DNA of 48,955 nucleotides from an uncultured Bacteroidota bacterium (GCA_903913315.1 CAIWKX010000074.1:1-48955); one strand, 5' to 3'; positions 1 through 8,708 are shown, counted from the first letter of the stretch. Numbers and translations: made by a program. Notes: generated by a model from the sequence alone, not told the origin.

Positions 1-330
1 CTTCACCCTTTTATTTTCATTCTTCACCCTTTTATTTTCATTCTTCACCCTTTTATTTTCATTCTTCACCCTTTTATTTTTATTCTTCACCCTTTTATTT
101 TCATTCTTCACCCTTTTATTTTCATTCTTCACCCTTTTATTTTCATTCTTCACCCTTTTATTTTCATTCTTCACCCTTTTATTTTCATTCTTCACTCTTT
201 TATTTTCATTCTTCACCCTTTTATTTTTATTCTTCACCCTTTTATTTTTATTCTTCACCCTTTTATTTTCATTCTTCACTCTTTTATTTTTATTCTTCAC
301 CCTTTTATTTTTATTCTTCACCCTTTTTTT
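1..330. repeat. 21-bp tandem repeat (minisatellite), about 15.7 copies
   Basis: Fifteen full copies and one partial copy of a 21-bp unit follow each other without spacers. Units begin with CTTCAC at 1, 22, 43 and every 21 bases up to 316. Two positions vary: CTTCACC becomes CTTCACT in the units at 190 and 274, and TTTTCATT becomes TTTTTATT in the units at 64, 211, 232, 274 and 295. The array starts at the first base of the window, so it may continue to the left, or the contig may break in it. On the minus strand one frame is open through all copies (7-residue repeat NENKRVK), but there is no ATG and I do not call a gene. The unit can be read as three 7-bp words (TTCACCC, TTTTATT, TTCATTC). 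Confidence 0.97.
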
Positions 331-698
331 ATACAATAAAAATGTTTTTCTCCTACTAAAAATTTACTTTTATATATAAAAAAAAAGAGTTTTTAAGATC
401 CCGATAGCGATTTGCAATCAGGGTTCATTTTTAAACTTATTTTTTAATAGAGTTGCATAACAGCTACTTATCTAGCCGTAGTTTTTTCTTAATTTAAACA
501 GCATTAATTTTTGTTTGAACATTTTCTAAAACATCTATATTCGATTTGATAACTTGAAAATGTGAATCCATTGTTTCTGTTATATCAAGATGAGCAGAAC
601 TTACTTCGTTTGCACTATTGATCTAAAACAACACTAAAATGAAACAAAAAACATCGGGCTTAAGTGAAGCCTCTTTTTATTTTTAGGCATAAAAAAAA
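331..698. other. Gene-poor stretch between minisatellite and clpX terminator
   Basis: No intact gene is visible. It holds the short minus-strand coding remnant at 494-622, and a weak hairpin (arms GGCTT 657-661 and AAGCC 667-671) followed by a T-rich run on the plus strand. A second imperfect stem (CCCGAT near 401 against ATCAGG near 418) is followed by a T run on the minus strand. Neither hairpin can be assigned to a gene. Confidence 0.5.
494..622 (-). pseudogene. Short coding remnant, 42 codons, unknown
   Basis: Read on the minus strand from 622 to the TAA at 496-494, the frame gives 42 residues with natural-looking composition (runs such as EVSSAHLDITETMDSH and IDVLENVQTKINAV), alpha-helical and mildly coiled-coil-like. 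A TAG stop lies directly upstream (625-623), and the only ATG (571-569) leaves 25 residues. This looks like the 3' end of a decayed gene or a very small ORF. I do not recognise the family. It lies between the minisatellite and the clpX terminator. Confidence 0.3.
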
Positions 699-726
699 TC
701 CCGAATTTGATAGTTCAAATTCGGGA
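699..726 (-). terminator. Intrinsic terminator of the tig-clpP-clpX run
   Basis: A perfect 12-bp stem (TCCCGAATTTGA at 699-710 with TCAAATTCGGGA at 715-726, loop TAGT) lies 13 bases after the clpX stop. Read on the minus strand it is followed by eight T residues (complement of 691-698). Confidence 0.92.
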
Positions 727-739
727 CTTTACTTTTCAG

Positions 740-1972
740 TTAAGAAGCAATTTCTAATCGCTTCAGTAAATTTTTATTTAAAGTATGTTCGGCATACTCT
801 TTATCTATTTCGAGAACTTTTTCATCGGTACTTGGCAATTCATACATTGCATCGGTTAATATTGCTTCACACAAAGAGCGCAATCCACGAGCTCCTAATT
901 TATATTCTAAAGCTTTGTCAACGATATAATCTAAGGCTTCATTAGTGACAGTAAACACGACATCGTCCATAGCAAACAACTTTTCGTATTGCTTGATTAA
1001 CGCATTTTTAGGCTCGGTTAAAATAGAACGCAATGTTTCTCTATCCAATGGATCCATGTGGGTCAATACTGGCAAACGACCAATAATTTCAGGAATCAAT
1101 CCAAAATCTTTAATGTCTTTTGGAATAATGTATTGCAACAAGTTGTCTTTATCAATATTGTCAACATTTCTAGAAGTAGCATATCCAACTGCTGTTCTGT
1201 TCAAACGTTTGGAAATGATTCTTTCAATTCCGTCAAAGGCACCACCCGCAATGAATAAAATGTTTTGAGTGTTTACTTCAACAAATTTTTGGTCTGGATG
1301 TTTTCTACCTCCTTTTGGTGGTACATTTACAACCGTTCCTTCTAGTAACTTCAACAAGGCTTGTTGCACACCTTCACCAGAAACATCACGCGTTATGGAT
1401 GGGTTATCACTTTTACGAGCAATTTTATCTATCTCGTCAATAAAGACAATACCACGTTCCGCTTTTGAAACATCATAATCAGCTGCTTGAAGCAATCGGG
1501 TTAAAATACTTTCTACATCTTCACCTACATAGCCCGCTTCTGTTAAAACTGTTGCATCTACAATCGCCAAGGGTACGTCTAACATTCGCGCAATGGTTTT
1601 GGCTACTAAAGTTTTTCCAGTTCCAGTTTGTCCAACCATAATGATGTTTGATTTTTCAATTTCTACCTCTTCATGGTGTTGTTGTTGCATCAATCTTTTA
1701 TAGTGATTGTAAACAGCAACCGACATTACTTTTTTGGTTTGATCTTGACCAATTACATATTCATCAAGGAATGCTCTGATTTCTTTTGGCTTCCGCAAAA
1801 TTAAATCGGTAGTTACTTTCGCATTGGAATTGGTTTTTAGTTCTTCTACAATTATCCCGTGCGCTTGTTCGATACAACGATCACAAATATGTGCGTCAAT
1901 TCCAGCAATCAATAAATTGGTTTCTGGTTTTTTTCTTCCACAGAAGGAACATTCTAATTTTTCTTTTGCCAT
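740..1972 (-). CDS. clpX: ATP-dependent Clp protease ATP-binding subunit ClpX
   Basis: This is the hexameric AAA+ unfoldase that recognises tagged proteins and feeds them to ClpP in the cytosol. At 410 residues it is of normal length. The N-terminal zinc domain has Cys8, Cys11, Cys30 and Cys33. Walker A is GQTGTGKT at 114-121, followed by the pore loop GYVGED, Walker B (VFIDEID), the RKH loop and the sensor-2 motif GARGLR. The loop that docks on ClpP, IGF in E. coli ClpX, reads VGY here (262-264). It is the last gene of a tig-clpP-clpX run on one strand. The gap before its ATG holds an array of 7-bp repeats, and a strong terminator follows its stop. Confidence 0.98.
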   Translation of the reverse strand: MAKEKLECSFCGRKKPETNLLIAGIDAHICDRCIEQAHGIIVEELKTNSNAKVTTDLILRKPKEIRAFLDEYVIGQDQTKKVMSVAVYNHYKRLMQQQHHEEVEIEKSNIIMVGQTGTGKTLVAKTIARMLDVPLAIVDATVLTEAGYVGEDVESILTRLLQAADYDVSKAERGIVFIDEIDKIARKSDNPSITRDVSGEGVQQALLKLLEGTVVNVPPKGGRKHPDQKFVEVNTQNILFIAGGAFDGIERIISKRLNRTAVGYATSRNVDNIDKDNLLQYIIPKDIKDFGLIPEIIGRLPVLTHMDPLDRETLRSILTEPKNALIKQYEKLFAMDDVVFTVTNEALDYIVDKALEYKLGARGLRSLCEAILTDAMYELPSTDEKVLEIDKEYAEHTLNKNLLKRLEIAS

Positions 1973-1977
1973 TTTTA

Positions 1978-2012
1978 TAGGTAGTAGTTCATAGGTTTTA
2001 GGTAGAAGGTCA
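1978..2012. repeat. Heptanucleotide tandem array in clpP-clpX gap
   Basis: Five consecutive 7-bp words in exact phase: TAGGTAG (1978), TAGTTCA (1985), TAGGTTT (1992), TAGGTAG (1999), AAGGTCA (2006). Read in the direction of the genes, the core is ACCTA/AACTA. The array ends 5 bases before the clpX ATG and fills more than half of the gap. Confidence 0.75.
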
Positions 2013-2031
2013 CCTAACCCAAAACCTTTAA

Positions 2032-2733
2032 TTATCTTCTTAAAACTTCATCAATCATTCCGTATTCTTTTGCTTCATCAGCAATCATCCAATAATCACG
2101 TTCAGAATCTTTGTGTACTTTATCAAATGTTTGTCCTGAATGATGCGATATAATGTTATACAATTCATCTTTCAATTTCAACATTTCACGTAAGTTGATT
2201 TCCATATCAGTAGCAACTCCTTGTGCTCCACCTGATGGTTGGTGAATCATTACTCTTGAATGTGGTAATGCAGAACGTTTTCCTGCTGCACCAGCACACA
2301 ACAAAACGGCACCCATTGACGCTGCCATACCTGTGCAAATGGTTGCTACATCTGGCTTGATATATTGCATAGTATCATAAATTCCTAATCCAGCATACAC
2401 GCTTCCACCTGGAGAATTTAGATAAATTTGAATGTCTTTCGATGCATCAGCACTTTCTAAAAAAAGTAATTGTGCTTGAACAATGTTGGCTATTTGATCG
2501 TCAATTCCTGTACCAAGAAAAATGATTCTGTCCATCATCAATCTAGAAAAAACATCCAGTTGTGATATATTCAATTGACGTTCTTCAATTATATAAGGAG
2601 TCATGTTTGTTGGTGTCATTGCACCGACAATTTTGTCATAATACATTGCGTTTACACCTTGGTGTTTTGTAGCAAATTTTTTAAATTGCTTCGCCAGTTC
2701 GAGCGTAGCTCTCGGGTCTTTTCCGTAGTTCAT
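2032..2733 (-). CDS. clpP: ATP-dependent Clp protease proteolytic subunit ClpP
   Basis: This is the serine protease that forms the ClpXP degradation chamber. I place the start at the ATG at 2733-2731 (233 residues). A frame runs 26 codons further upstream, but those codons lie in a repetitive AAACTTT-rich leader and have no ClpP similarity. The catalytic triad is visible as Ser139 (GMAASMGA), His164 (VMIHQPSGG) and Asp213 (ERDYW). About 40 residues precede the usual ClpP core, a common feature in Bacteroidota. It stands between tig and clpX on the same strand, with its own probable promoter at 2813-2844. Confidence 0.96.
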   Translation of the reverse strand: MNYGKDPRATLELAKQFKKFATKHQGVNAMYYDKIVGAMTPTNMTPYIIEERQLNISQLDVFSRLMMDRIIFLGTGIDDQIANIVQAQLLFLESADASKDIQIYLNSPGGSVYAGLGIYDTMQYIKPDVATICTGMAASMGAVLLCAGAAGKRSALPHSRVMIHQPSGGAQGVATDMEINLREMLKLKDELYNIISHHSGQTFDKVHKDSERDYWMIADEAKEYGMIDEVLRR

Positions 2734-2812
2734 TTTAAATTTTAGTTTAAAAGGTTTATATGTTTTAAAGTTTAAAGTTGTAGAACTAAAACTTATTGTT
2801 GTAAGGTTCAAG

Positions 2813-2844
2813 CAAAGGTCGTACCTTTTATTTTATGTGACAAA
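2813..2844 (-). promoter_or_regulatory. Probable clpP promoter (Bacteroidota type)
   Basis: On the minus strand, TTTG at 2844-2841 (-33) is followed after 20 bases by GACCTTTG at 2820-2813, which resembles TAnnTTTG with the first base changed. It lies between the tig terminator and clpP and would give a leader of about 70 bases rich in AAACTTT words. Confidence 0.45.
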
Positions 2845-2860
2845 CTGTCTTAATATAAAA

Positions 2861-2889
2861 AGCGTCAAAATCTATTTAATTTTGACGCT
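2861..2889 (-). terminator. Terminator after tig
   Basis: An 11-bp stem (AGCGTCAAAAT 2861-2871 with ATTTTGACGCT 2879-2889) with a 7-base loop lies 25 bases past the tig stop. The downstream T run on the minus strand is short (TTTTATATT), so termination may be partial. Confidence 0.75.
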
Positions 2890-2913
2890 CAAATATACTA
2901 ATTATTTTATAAT

Positions 2914-4239
2914 CTATTCGTTGTACATTGCTGCAACAAATTGCTCATAAGTAACTTCTTTAGTTGTTGGATTTGCTTTTTCTACAAATAATTTCAACAT
3001 TTTATCAGCTACCACTTGTTCAGATAATCTTTTTACTTCTTCCTGGTTTGATAAAACGCGAGCTACAATTCCTTCCACTTCTTCATCAGTTGGATTAGTT
3101 TGTCCATATTGCGCCATTTGTTGACGAATAGCTGTGCTAGTAAATGATTTCAAATCTTCAAAATTTACTTGAATATTGCTTTGAGCTAATGCTTTACCTT
3201 CAATTAATTGAAAACGCAATCCTTTTTCTGAACGATTATATTCTACTTCTGCTTCTGCTGGAGATAATTTTTTCTCACCAACAGTTTGTAGCCATTTTAC
3301 TAAAAACTCTTTAGGTAAATCGAATTTATTGTTTTCGATTAAGAAATCTTGAACATCTGCCATCAACTTTTGATCAGCTTGTGTAGCAAAGTGTTTTTCG
3401 GCATCTTCTTTTATTTTGGCTTTCAATTCTTCAACTGAATTCACATTTCCTGCACCAAAAAGTTTATTAAATAATTCTTGATTTAATTCCGCTGGTTCGT
3501 GAGCTACCACTTCGTCAATTGTAAATGTTACTTCAATGTCTAAATCATGAACATCATCATGAAGAACTGCTAAATAATCCATTAATTTGTGTGCATCATG
3601 GAACAAACCTTTAGTTTTCATGCTAACTACATCTCCAACCTTTTTTCCGATGAAAGATTTAGCCAATTTTGCATCTGCAAGTTCATCTAAATCGATTGTG
3701 GTTCTATTGTTAATTCCAGCTTCTTCATTTACAAATACACCCGAAACATCATTTCCTTTTGCAACTTCGTGCTGAGAAATAATTTTTCCGTATTGTTTTT
3801 GAATTCTTGCAATTTGATCATTTAACATCTTGTCATCTGCTATGATTTTGTATTTTACAACATCACTTTTAGCATCCAAATCAATTTCAAATTCAGGAAC
3901 GATTCCTATTTCATATTCAAAAGTTAATTCTTCATCATTCCAAGAAAAATTTTCATTTACTTTAGGTAGTGGAGTTCCAAGAAGATTAATTCTTTCCGAT
4001 TGCAAGAAACGCTCAAGGGCTAAACTCACCACTTTATTTACTTCTTCAACTTTTATAGCTGCTCCATATTGCTTTTCAACCAATGCTTTTGGTACTGCTC
4101 CTTTACGGAAACCTTTTACCGTTGCCAATGGCATTTTTTCGTTTATTCTTTTGGCTACTTGACCTTTATAATCCATATGAGGAACGGTAAGCACTATAAC
4201 TTCATTTACTGCATCAATTGCAACTCTTTTAATATCCAT
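2914..4239 (-). CDS. tig: Trigger factor, ribosome-associated chaperone
   Basis: This chaperone binds nascent chains at the ribosome exit tunnel. Its 441 residues match the family length. The ribosome-docking signature appears as GFRKG near residue 43 of the N-terminal domain. The middle part (about 150-250) sits where the FKBP-type prolyl isomerase domain belongs but is strongly diverged and lacks an obvious FKBP active site. The C-terminal half is the helical substrate cradle. The start is the ATG at 4239, 34 bases after a TAATTTTG promoter element. It is followed by a terminator and then clpP-clpX, a common chaperone-protease arrangement. Confidence 0.95.
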   Translation of the reverse strand: MDIKRVAIDAVNEVIVLTVPHMDYKGQVAKRINEKMPLATVKGFRKGAVPKALVEKQYGAAIKVEEVNKVVSLALERFLQSERINLLGTPLPKVNENFSWNDEELTFEYEIGIVPEFEIDLDAKSDVVKYKIIADDKMLNDQIARIQKQYGKIISQHEVAKGNDVSGVFVNEEAGINNRTTIDLDELADAKLAKSFIGKKVGDVVSMKTKGLFHDAHKLMDYLAVLHDDVHDLDIEVTFTIDEVVAHEPAELNQELFNKLFGAGNVNSVEELKAKIKEDAEKHFATQADQKLMADVQDFLIENNKFDLPKEFLVKWLQTVGEKKLSPAEAEVEYNRSEKGLRFQLIEGKALAQSNIQVNFEDLKSFTSTAIRQQMAQYGQTNPTDEEVEGIVARVLSNQEEVKRLSEQVVADKMLKLFVEKANPTTKEVTYEQFVAAMYNE

Positions 4240-4272
4240 TTTGATAATAATTTACATAATAAAATTGGGTGG

Positions 4273-4303
4273 CAAAATTATAACATTTATGCAACCCAAC
4301 CAA
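4273..4303 (-). promoter_or_regulatory. tig promoter
   Basis: On the minus strand, TTG at 4303-4301 is followed after 20 bases by TAATTTTG at 4280-4273, a full match to TAnnTTTG. The predicted transcript would begin about 25 bases before the tig ATG. Confidence 0.65.
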
Positions 4304-4328
4304 TTTTATTTTATTGATTTTTAAAGTA

Positions 4329-4679
4329 TTATTTATTGTCTTCTGTAAGTTTATAAACCAATGATTGTGAAAGAGATAATATAATACTAAACAACAATGC
4401 AGTAAAAAATGAATGAACATGAAAACCAGAGACAAAGTGACTACACAGCATAATTATAATAGCATTTATTACTAATAGAAACAATCCTAACGTTAAAATT
4501 GTAGCTGGCAAAGTAAATAACACCAAAATTGGTTTTACAAAAAAGTTCAAAAGCCCTAGTACTATTGCCACCATAAATGAGGTTTGAATTCCATCAGCTA
4601 AAATAACATTTGGCGCCATAAATCGAGCAATAACCATAACAAGAATTGCAGTGATAAGTATTCTTAAAAGTAGTTTCAT
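4329..4679 (-). CDS. Phage holin family / YvlD-like small membrane protein
   Basis: This 116-residue protein is almost wholly hydrophobic, with about four membrane segments. The block GLLNFFVKPILVLFTLPATI is typical of the Phage_holin_4_2 (YvlD) family, which despite the name is mostly chromosomal and of unknown function in the inner membrane. It is flanked by tig (downstream) and an alpha/beta hydrolase (upstream) on the same strand. No prophage genes are near, so a lysis role is not implied. Confidence 0.8.
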   Translation of the reverse strand: MKLLLRILITAILVMVIARFMAPNVILADGIQTSFMVAIVLGLLNFFVKPILVLFTLPATILTLGLFLLVINAIIIMLCSHFVSGFHVHSFFTALLFSIILSLSQSLVYKLTEDNK

Positions 4680-4712
4680 TTTTAAAATATTTAATTTATA
4701 AATTCTTGCACT

Positions 4713-5474
4713 TTATTTCAAAAACCTTGCCGTTTCCTCAAAAAATAGTTTTGGATTTTCAGCATGTAACCAATGTCCAACATTTGGAATTGTTACTAAT
4801 TCAAAATTCGGAAAATATTTTTTGATTTCAGGCAAATCCGCATCCAAAATATAATTTGAATTTCCACCTCGAATAAACATAGTTGGTTTTTCGAAGGTGT
4901 TTCCTTCTGGTAAAGCCGTTCCAATAACTTCTATTTCTTTATTAAAAACCTCTAAATTGAATCTGAAACCTAATTGTCCTGGTTCAACCCAATACAAATT
5001 TTTCATAAGGAATTGTCTAGTTCCAAAGTCAGGTATAAAGGGATATAATATTTGTTCTACTTCTGTTCGGCTAGGTTTTGAAGAAAAATCAACGGCATTT
5101 AATCCAGTAAAAATATCTTGGTGATGCGGCTTATAATATTTTGGACCAATGTCTGCCACAATTAATTTTTCAACCATTTCGGAATATAGTGTTGCAAACA
5201 ACATTGCCACTTTTCCACCCATTGAATGACCAATTATAGAAACTTTATCTAGATTATGCTCTTGGCAATATTCTAAAACATCTTGTGACATTACGTCATA
5301 ACTAAAATTATTCGAATGAAAACTTTTTCCATGATTTCTCAAATCCAATATGTGTGTTTGAAAACCTTCCGCAGCATAAAGTGAGCCAAACGATTTCCAA
5401 TTGTCAGACATTCCTAAAAATCCATGAATGATTAATAATGCTCTTCCTTGACCTTCAATTCTTGAATATAACAT
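4713..5474 (-). CDS. Alpha/beta-fold hydrolase (YbfF-like esterase)
   Basis: This 253-residue soluble hydrolase has the family hallmarks: an oxyanion-hole segment HGFLGMSDNW near the N terminus, the nucleophile elbow GHSMGG (Ser near residue 87), an acid in the C-terminal third, and His in the motif NVGHWLHAENP. The arrangement resembles the short-chain esterase YbfF. The natural substrate cannot be read from sequence. It starts one base after the pdxJ stop, so the two are almost certainly co-transcribed and perhaps translationally coupled. Confidence 0.85.
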   Translation of the reverse strand: MLYSRIEGQGRALLIIHGFLGMSDNWKSFGSLYAAEGFQTHILDLRNHGKSFHSNNFSYDVMSQDVLEYCQEHNLDKVSIIGHSMGGKVAMLFATLYSEMVEKLIVADIGPKYYKPHHQDIFTGLNAVDFSSKPSRTEVEQILYPFIPDFGTRQFLMKNLYWVEPGQLGFRFNLEVFNKEIEVIGTALPEGNTFEKPTMFIRGGNSNYILDADLPEIKKYFPNFELVTIPNVGHWLHAENPKLFFEETARFLK

Positions 5475-5475
5475 C

Positions 5476-6189
5476 TTACTTTAATTTTTGCAAATACATA
5501 TTAACGACATTATCTAAACCAAGGTATAATGCTTCCGAAATTAATGCGTGACCAATAGAAACTTCTAATAAGCCTGGAATGTTTTCTTTAAAAAATTTAA
5601 TGTTATCTAAACTCAAATCGTGACCTGCATTTATACCTAAATTTAATTCATTGGCATATACTGCTACTTTGGTGTAAGGTTCGATTCCTTTCAAATTTCC
5701 CACACCATATTGATGCGAAAATTCTTCTGTATAAAGTTCAATTCTATCAGTTCCCGTTGCTTTTGCTCCCTCTACCATATCTAAAATTGGGTCAACAAAT
5801 ATTGAAGTGCGAATTCCATTTCTTTGAAATTCTTGAATCACTTCGGTTAAATAGGATTGATGCTTTAGTGTATCCCAACCTGATGATGATGTTATTGCTC
5901 CAATAGCATCTGGGACTAAAGTTACTTGCTCTGGTTTACATTCCAAAACCAAATCAATAAAATTGTGTTGTGGATTTCCTTCAATATTGAATTCAGTGTA
6001 AACTAATGGTTTCAAATCGCGAGCATCTTGATACCGAACGTGACGTTCATCTGGTCGTGGATGAATTGTGATTCCTTGTGCCCCAAATTTTTGAATGTCT
6101 TTGGCTACTTGCAATAAATCAGGTACATTTCCGCCACGAGCGTTTCTTAAAGTGGCAATTTTGTTGATATTTACACTTAATTTTGTCAT
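5476..6189 (-). CDS. pdxJ: Pyridoxine 5'-phosphate synthase PdxJ
   Basis: This enzyme condenses 1-deoxyxylulose 5-phosphate with 3-amino-2-oxopropyl phosphate to pyridoxine 5'-phosphate, the last ring-forming step of the DXP-dependent vitamin B6 pathway. Its 237 residues match the TIM-barrel family. Visible motifs are KIATLRNARGGN at the N terminus, ITIHPRPDERHV, FNIEGNP with the catalytic Glu, and INAGHDLSLDN with the conserved His. A -7 element TATTTTTG lies at 6236-6229 on the minus strand, about 40 bases upstream. The divergent neighbour is the CBS protein gene. Confidence 0.96.
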   Translation of the reverse strand: MTKLSVNINKIATLRNARGGNVPDLLQVAKDIQKFGAQGITIHPRPDERHVRYQDARDLKPLVYTEFNIEGNPQHNFIDLVLECKPEQVTLVPDAIGAITSSSGWDTLKHQSYLTEVIQEFQRNGIRTSIFVDPILDMVEGAKATGTDRIELYTEEFSHQYGVGNLKGIEPYTKVAVYANELNLGINAGHDLSLDNIKFFKENIPGLLEVSIGHALISEALYLGLDNVVNMYLQKLK

Positions 6190-6303
6190 AGTTCTTTTAA
6201 AATAATTTCAATTTTGAAATTCTGATTACAAAAATACAAAGTTAAAATAAGGTTTTATGTTCTAAAATTTGATTATTTTGCAACACTTATTTGAAATCAA
6301 AGT

Positions 6304-6963
6304 ATGACCGAAATTATAGACTACATTAATAACGATGATAAAGCCATTGATGGTCAACAAACTATTGAGGCACTTCAAGAATTTTTTATAGATGTTCCTT
6401 ATTCTCATTTTGCGGTACTTAATGAGGGGACTTATATTGGATGTATTGCTGCTGCTGATGTTGAAACATTTGATACTGATAAGAAAGTGATGGATTATAA
6501 ATATGCTTTAGAAGGTTTTTTTGCAAGAGATACCATGATCTGGTTGGATGTTTTAGAGGTATTTGCAAAAAACCACACTAATATTGTTCCTGTATTAAAT
6601 CAAGAAAATGCTTATTTAGGTTATTACGAATTAGAAGACATAGTGAAGTTTTTTCATGAAACCCCTTTTTTAAAAGAACAAGGTGGAATTATTGTTGTAA
6701 AAAAAAGTGCTTCAGAGTACTCAATGAGTCAAATTACTCAAATTATTGAAAGTAATAACGGGAAATTATTGGGGCTTTTCATCTCAGAAGCTGATTTGGA
6801 AAATGTTCAAGTCACAATCAAAATTGCACTTGGAGGAATGAATGATATTATTCAAACTTTTAGAAGATATAACTACGAAATTGTTTCTGAGCATAATGAA
6901 GATAATTATTTAAACAATCTAAAAGAACGTTCAGAGTATTTAGACAAGTATTTAAATATGTAA
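6304..6963 (+). CDS. CBS domain-containing protein with C-terminal ACT-like region
   Basis: This 219-residue soluble protein has two CBS-like repeats in the first 120 residues (for example the stretch VPYSHFAVLNEGTYIGCIAA and later IVPVLNQENAYLGYYELEDI). A C-terminal region of about 90 residues (from IIVVKKSASEY) resembles an ACT fold, as in AcuB-type proteins. Such modules bind adenine nucleotides and sense energy state; the target is unknown. It stands 10 bases before nadK on the same strand, a conserved pairing in Flavobacteriia that suggests a link to NAD(P) metabolism. Confidence 0.82.
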   Translation: MTEIIDYINNDDKAIDGQQTIEALQEFFIDVPYSHFAVLNEGTYIGCIAAADVETFDTDKKVMDYKYALEGFFARDTMIWLDVLEVFAKNHTNIVPVLNQENAYLGYYELEDIVKFFHETPFLKEQGGIIVVKKSASEYSMSQITQIIESNNGKLLGLFISEADLENVQVTIKIALGGMNDIIQTFRRYNYEIVSEHNEDNYLNNLKERSEYLDKYLNM

Positions 6964-6973
6964 TCTAAAAAAA

Positions 6974-7858
6974 ATGAAAATAGCCATCTTTGGACAATAT
7001 TATCAAAACGACACACGACCAATCATTAAAGATATATTTTTATTTTTTAATAATAATAATGTAGAATTAGTCATTGAAGAAAATTTTTTGAAAATATTAT
7101 ACAGTCAAGAAATCCTAAAAAGAGACTATAAAACGTTTAAGAGCCATAAATGTTTGGACTCGAGTTTTGACATTTTAGTGAGTATCGGTGGTGATGGAAC
7201 TATTTTAAGAGCGGCTTCGTTTGTAAGAGATTCTGGAATACCTATTATCGGTATTAATGCCGGGAGATTAGGGTTTTTAGCAAAAGTTCCAAAAGAAAAT
7301 ATTGAAACCTTTTTACAATTAGTTTTAGAAAAAAACTACTCCATTTCTCAAAGAACACTTTTAAGTTTAGAATGTTCTCCAGAAAACGAACAAATAAATG
7401 AGATGAATTTTGCAATGAATGAAGTTACTGTCAGTAGAAAAGACACTACTTCAATGATTACAATCGAAACTTCATTAAATGATGAATATCTAAATTCTTA
7501 TTGGGCAGATGGATTAATAATTTCAACCCCAACGGGTTCTACAGGATATTCTTTAAGTTGCGGTGGGCCCATCTTAACACCAGAAGTAAAGGGATTAGTG
7601 ATTACGCCTATAGCACCACATAATTTGAACGCAAGACCACTAGTAATTCCTGATGATACCGAAATAAAACTAAAAGTTTCTGGGCGTGAAGATCAATATT
7701 TAGTTTCATTAGATTCAAGAATTGCAACGCTGAATAATAATTCGGTCTTAACTATTAGAAAAACACCTTTCCAAATCAATATGGTGGAAATTCCTGATGA
7801 AACTTTCTTAAAAACACTTAGAAACAAACTTCTTTGGGGTGAAGACAAAAGAAATTAG
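6974..7858 (+). CDS. nadK: NAD kinase
   Basis: It phosphorylates NAD to NADP with ATP in the cytosol. At 294 residues it is of normal length. The signature GGDGT (in VSIGGDGTILRA, near residue 75) is present, as are NEVTVSRKD and the glycine-rich stretch STPTGSTGYSLSCGGP with the substrate-binding loop. It follows the CBS-domain gene by 10 bases and shares its transcript. No terminator hairpin is evident between its stop and the next promoter at 7973. Confidence 0.97.
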   Translation: MKIAIFGQYYQNDTRPIIKDIFLFFNNNNVELVIEENFLKILYSQEILKRDYKTFKSHKCLDSSFDILVSIGGDGTILRAASFVRDSGIPIIGINAGRLGFLAKVPKENIETFLQLVLEKNYSISQRTLLSLECSPENEQINEMNFAMNEVTVSRKDTTSMITIETSLNDEYLNSYWADGLIISTPTGSTGYSLSCGGPILTPEVKGLVITPIAPHNLNARPLVIPDDTEIKLKVSGREDQYLVSLDSRIATLNNNSVLTIRKTPFQINMVEIPDETFLKTLRNKLLWGEDKRN

Positions 7859-7972
7859 TCTTTGCTGCGATACTACATTTCGATTTTTTCCGTTAAATAG
7901 TTGTTCATTTTAAATGAATTTTAATTTTTACTTTAATGCAATCAATTTTAATTTATTATAAATACTAATCAC

Positions 7973-8005
7973 TTGTATTATTAGTGTCTATAATTGTTAT
8001 ATTTG
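7973..8005 (+). promoter_or_regulatory. Promoter of the DUF6089-uppS-bamA cluster
   Basis: TTG at 7973-7975 is followed after 22 bases by TATATTTG at 7998-8005, a full match to the Bacteroidota -33/-7 arrangement. The expected start of transcription is near 8012, which excludes the upstream in-frame codon at 7994 as the translation start of the first gene. Confidence 0.75.
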
Positions 8006-8023
8006 CACGCTATTTTTCAATTA

Positions 8024-8704
8024 ATGAAAAGAATATTTTTATTTATTTTTATATTAGGATTAACAAAATCAAAAGCTCAGATAAATGAAATCGGAGTTTT
8101 TCTTGGTGGTAGTAATTATATTGGTGATGTTGGAAAAACAAATTATGTCAATCCTAATGAATTAGCTTACGGATTAATCTATAAATGGAATAAAAGCCCT
8201 AGACATGCTTGGAGATTTTCTTATATACAATCAAAGATTACTGCTAACGATTTAGATTCAAAAGTGCCTGGGAGATATTTGAGAGGTTATAATTTTGAAA
8301 ATAATATAAAAGAAGTGTCCGCTGGGTTAGAATTCAATTTTTTTGATTTTAATCTTCATGAATTTGGAACAAAAATAACGCCATATATATATACTGGTTT
8401 AAGTTATACCAATTATGACGAATTATACGTTTTAAACAAAATAACAAAAAAAGATATTAATCATGGAACTTTTGCAATTCCAATGACAGTTGGCTTGAAA
8501 TCTAATATAACTAAAGAATGGATATTAGGATTTGAAATTGGCGCTAGATATACAATGACAGATAATTTAGATGGCAGCTTACCCCGAAACCCAAATTTAC
8601 AATCATTAAAGTTTGGAAATATAAATAGCAATGACTGGTATGTATTTACTGGGTTTACTTTAACCTACACTTTTGGACAAAAGCCGTGTTATTGCGCAGA
8701 TTAA
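8024..8704 (+). CDS. DUF6089 family outer-membrane beta-barrel protein
   Basis: This 226-residue protein begins with a signal peptide (MKRIFLFIFILGLTKSKAQ) and continues with alternating aromatic and glycine residues typical of small outer-membrane barrels. The segment NEIGVFLGGSNYIGDVG is characteristic of the DUF6089 family, found next to uppS in Bacteroidota. The start at 8024 is chosen because the promoter -7 box lies at 7998-8005. It is first in the uppS-bamA-ompH outer-membrane biogenesis cluster, and its stop is 4 bases before uppS. Function unknown; a role in envelope assembly is inferred from position only. Confidence 0.85.
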   Translation: MKRIFLFIFILGLTKSKAQINEIGVFLGGSNYIGDVGKTNYVNPNELAYGLIYKWNKSPRHAWRFSYIQSKITANDLDSKVPGRYLRGYNFENNIKEVSAGLEFNFFDFNLHEFGTKITPYIYTGLSYTNYDELYVLNKITKKDINHGTFAIPMTVGLKSNITKEWILGFEIGARYTMTDNLDGSLPRNPNLQSLKFGNINSNDWYVFTGFTLTYTFGQKPCYCAD

Positions 8705-8708
8705 AAGT

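Noticed and set aside
1..330. A minus-strand open frame coding for tandem NENKRVK units, and the idea of a CRISPR array
   Set aside because: The frame has no ATG and extends off the window; composition is that of the repeat only. The units follow each other without unique spacers, so it is not CRISPR.
945..1478. Plus-strand open frames antisense to clpX
   Set aside because: They mirror the coding frame of clpX, show no family similarity and have no promoter. Similar antisense frames occur in tig, hppA, coxC and others.
2734..2811. A 26-residue longer ClpP
   Set aside because: The codons lie in an AAACTTT-rich leader, and the resulting residues do not resemble ClpP.
4329..4679. Holin, suggesting a prophage
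   Set aside because: The Phage_holin_4_2 family is mostly chromosomal; no endolysin, terminase, capsid or integrase gene is in the window.
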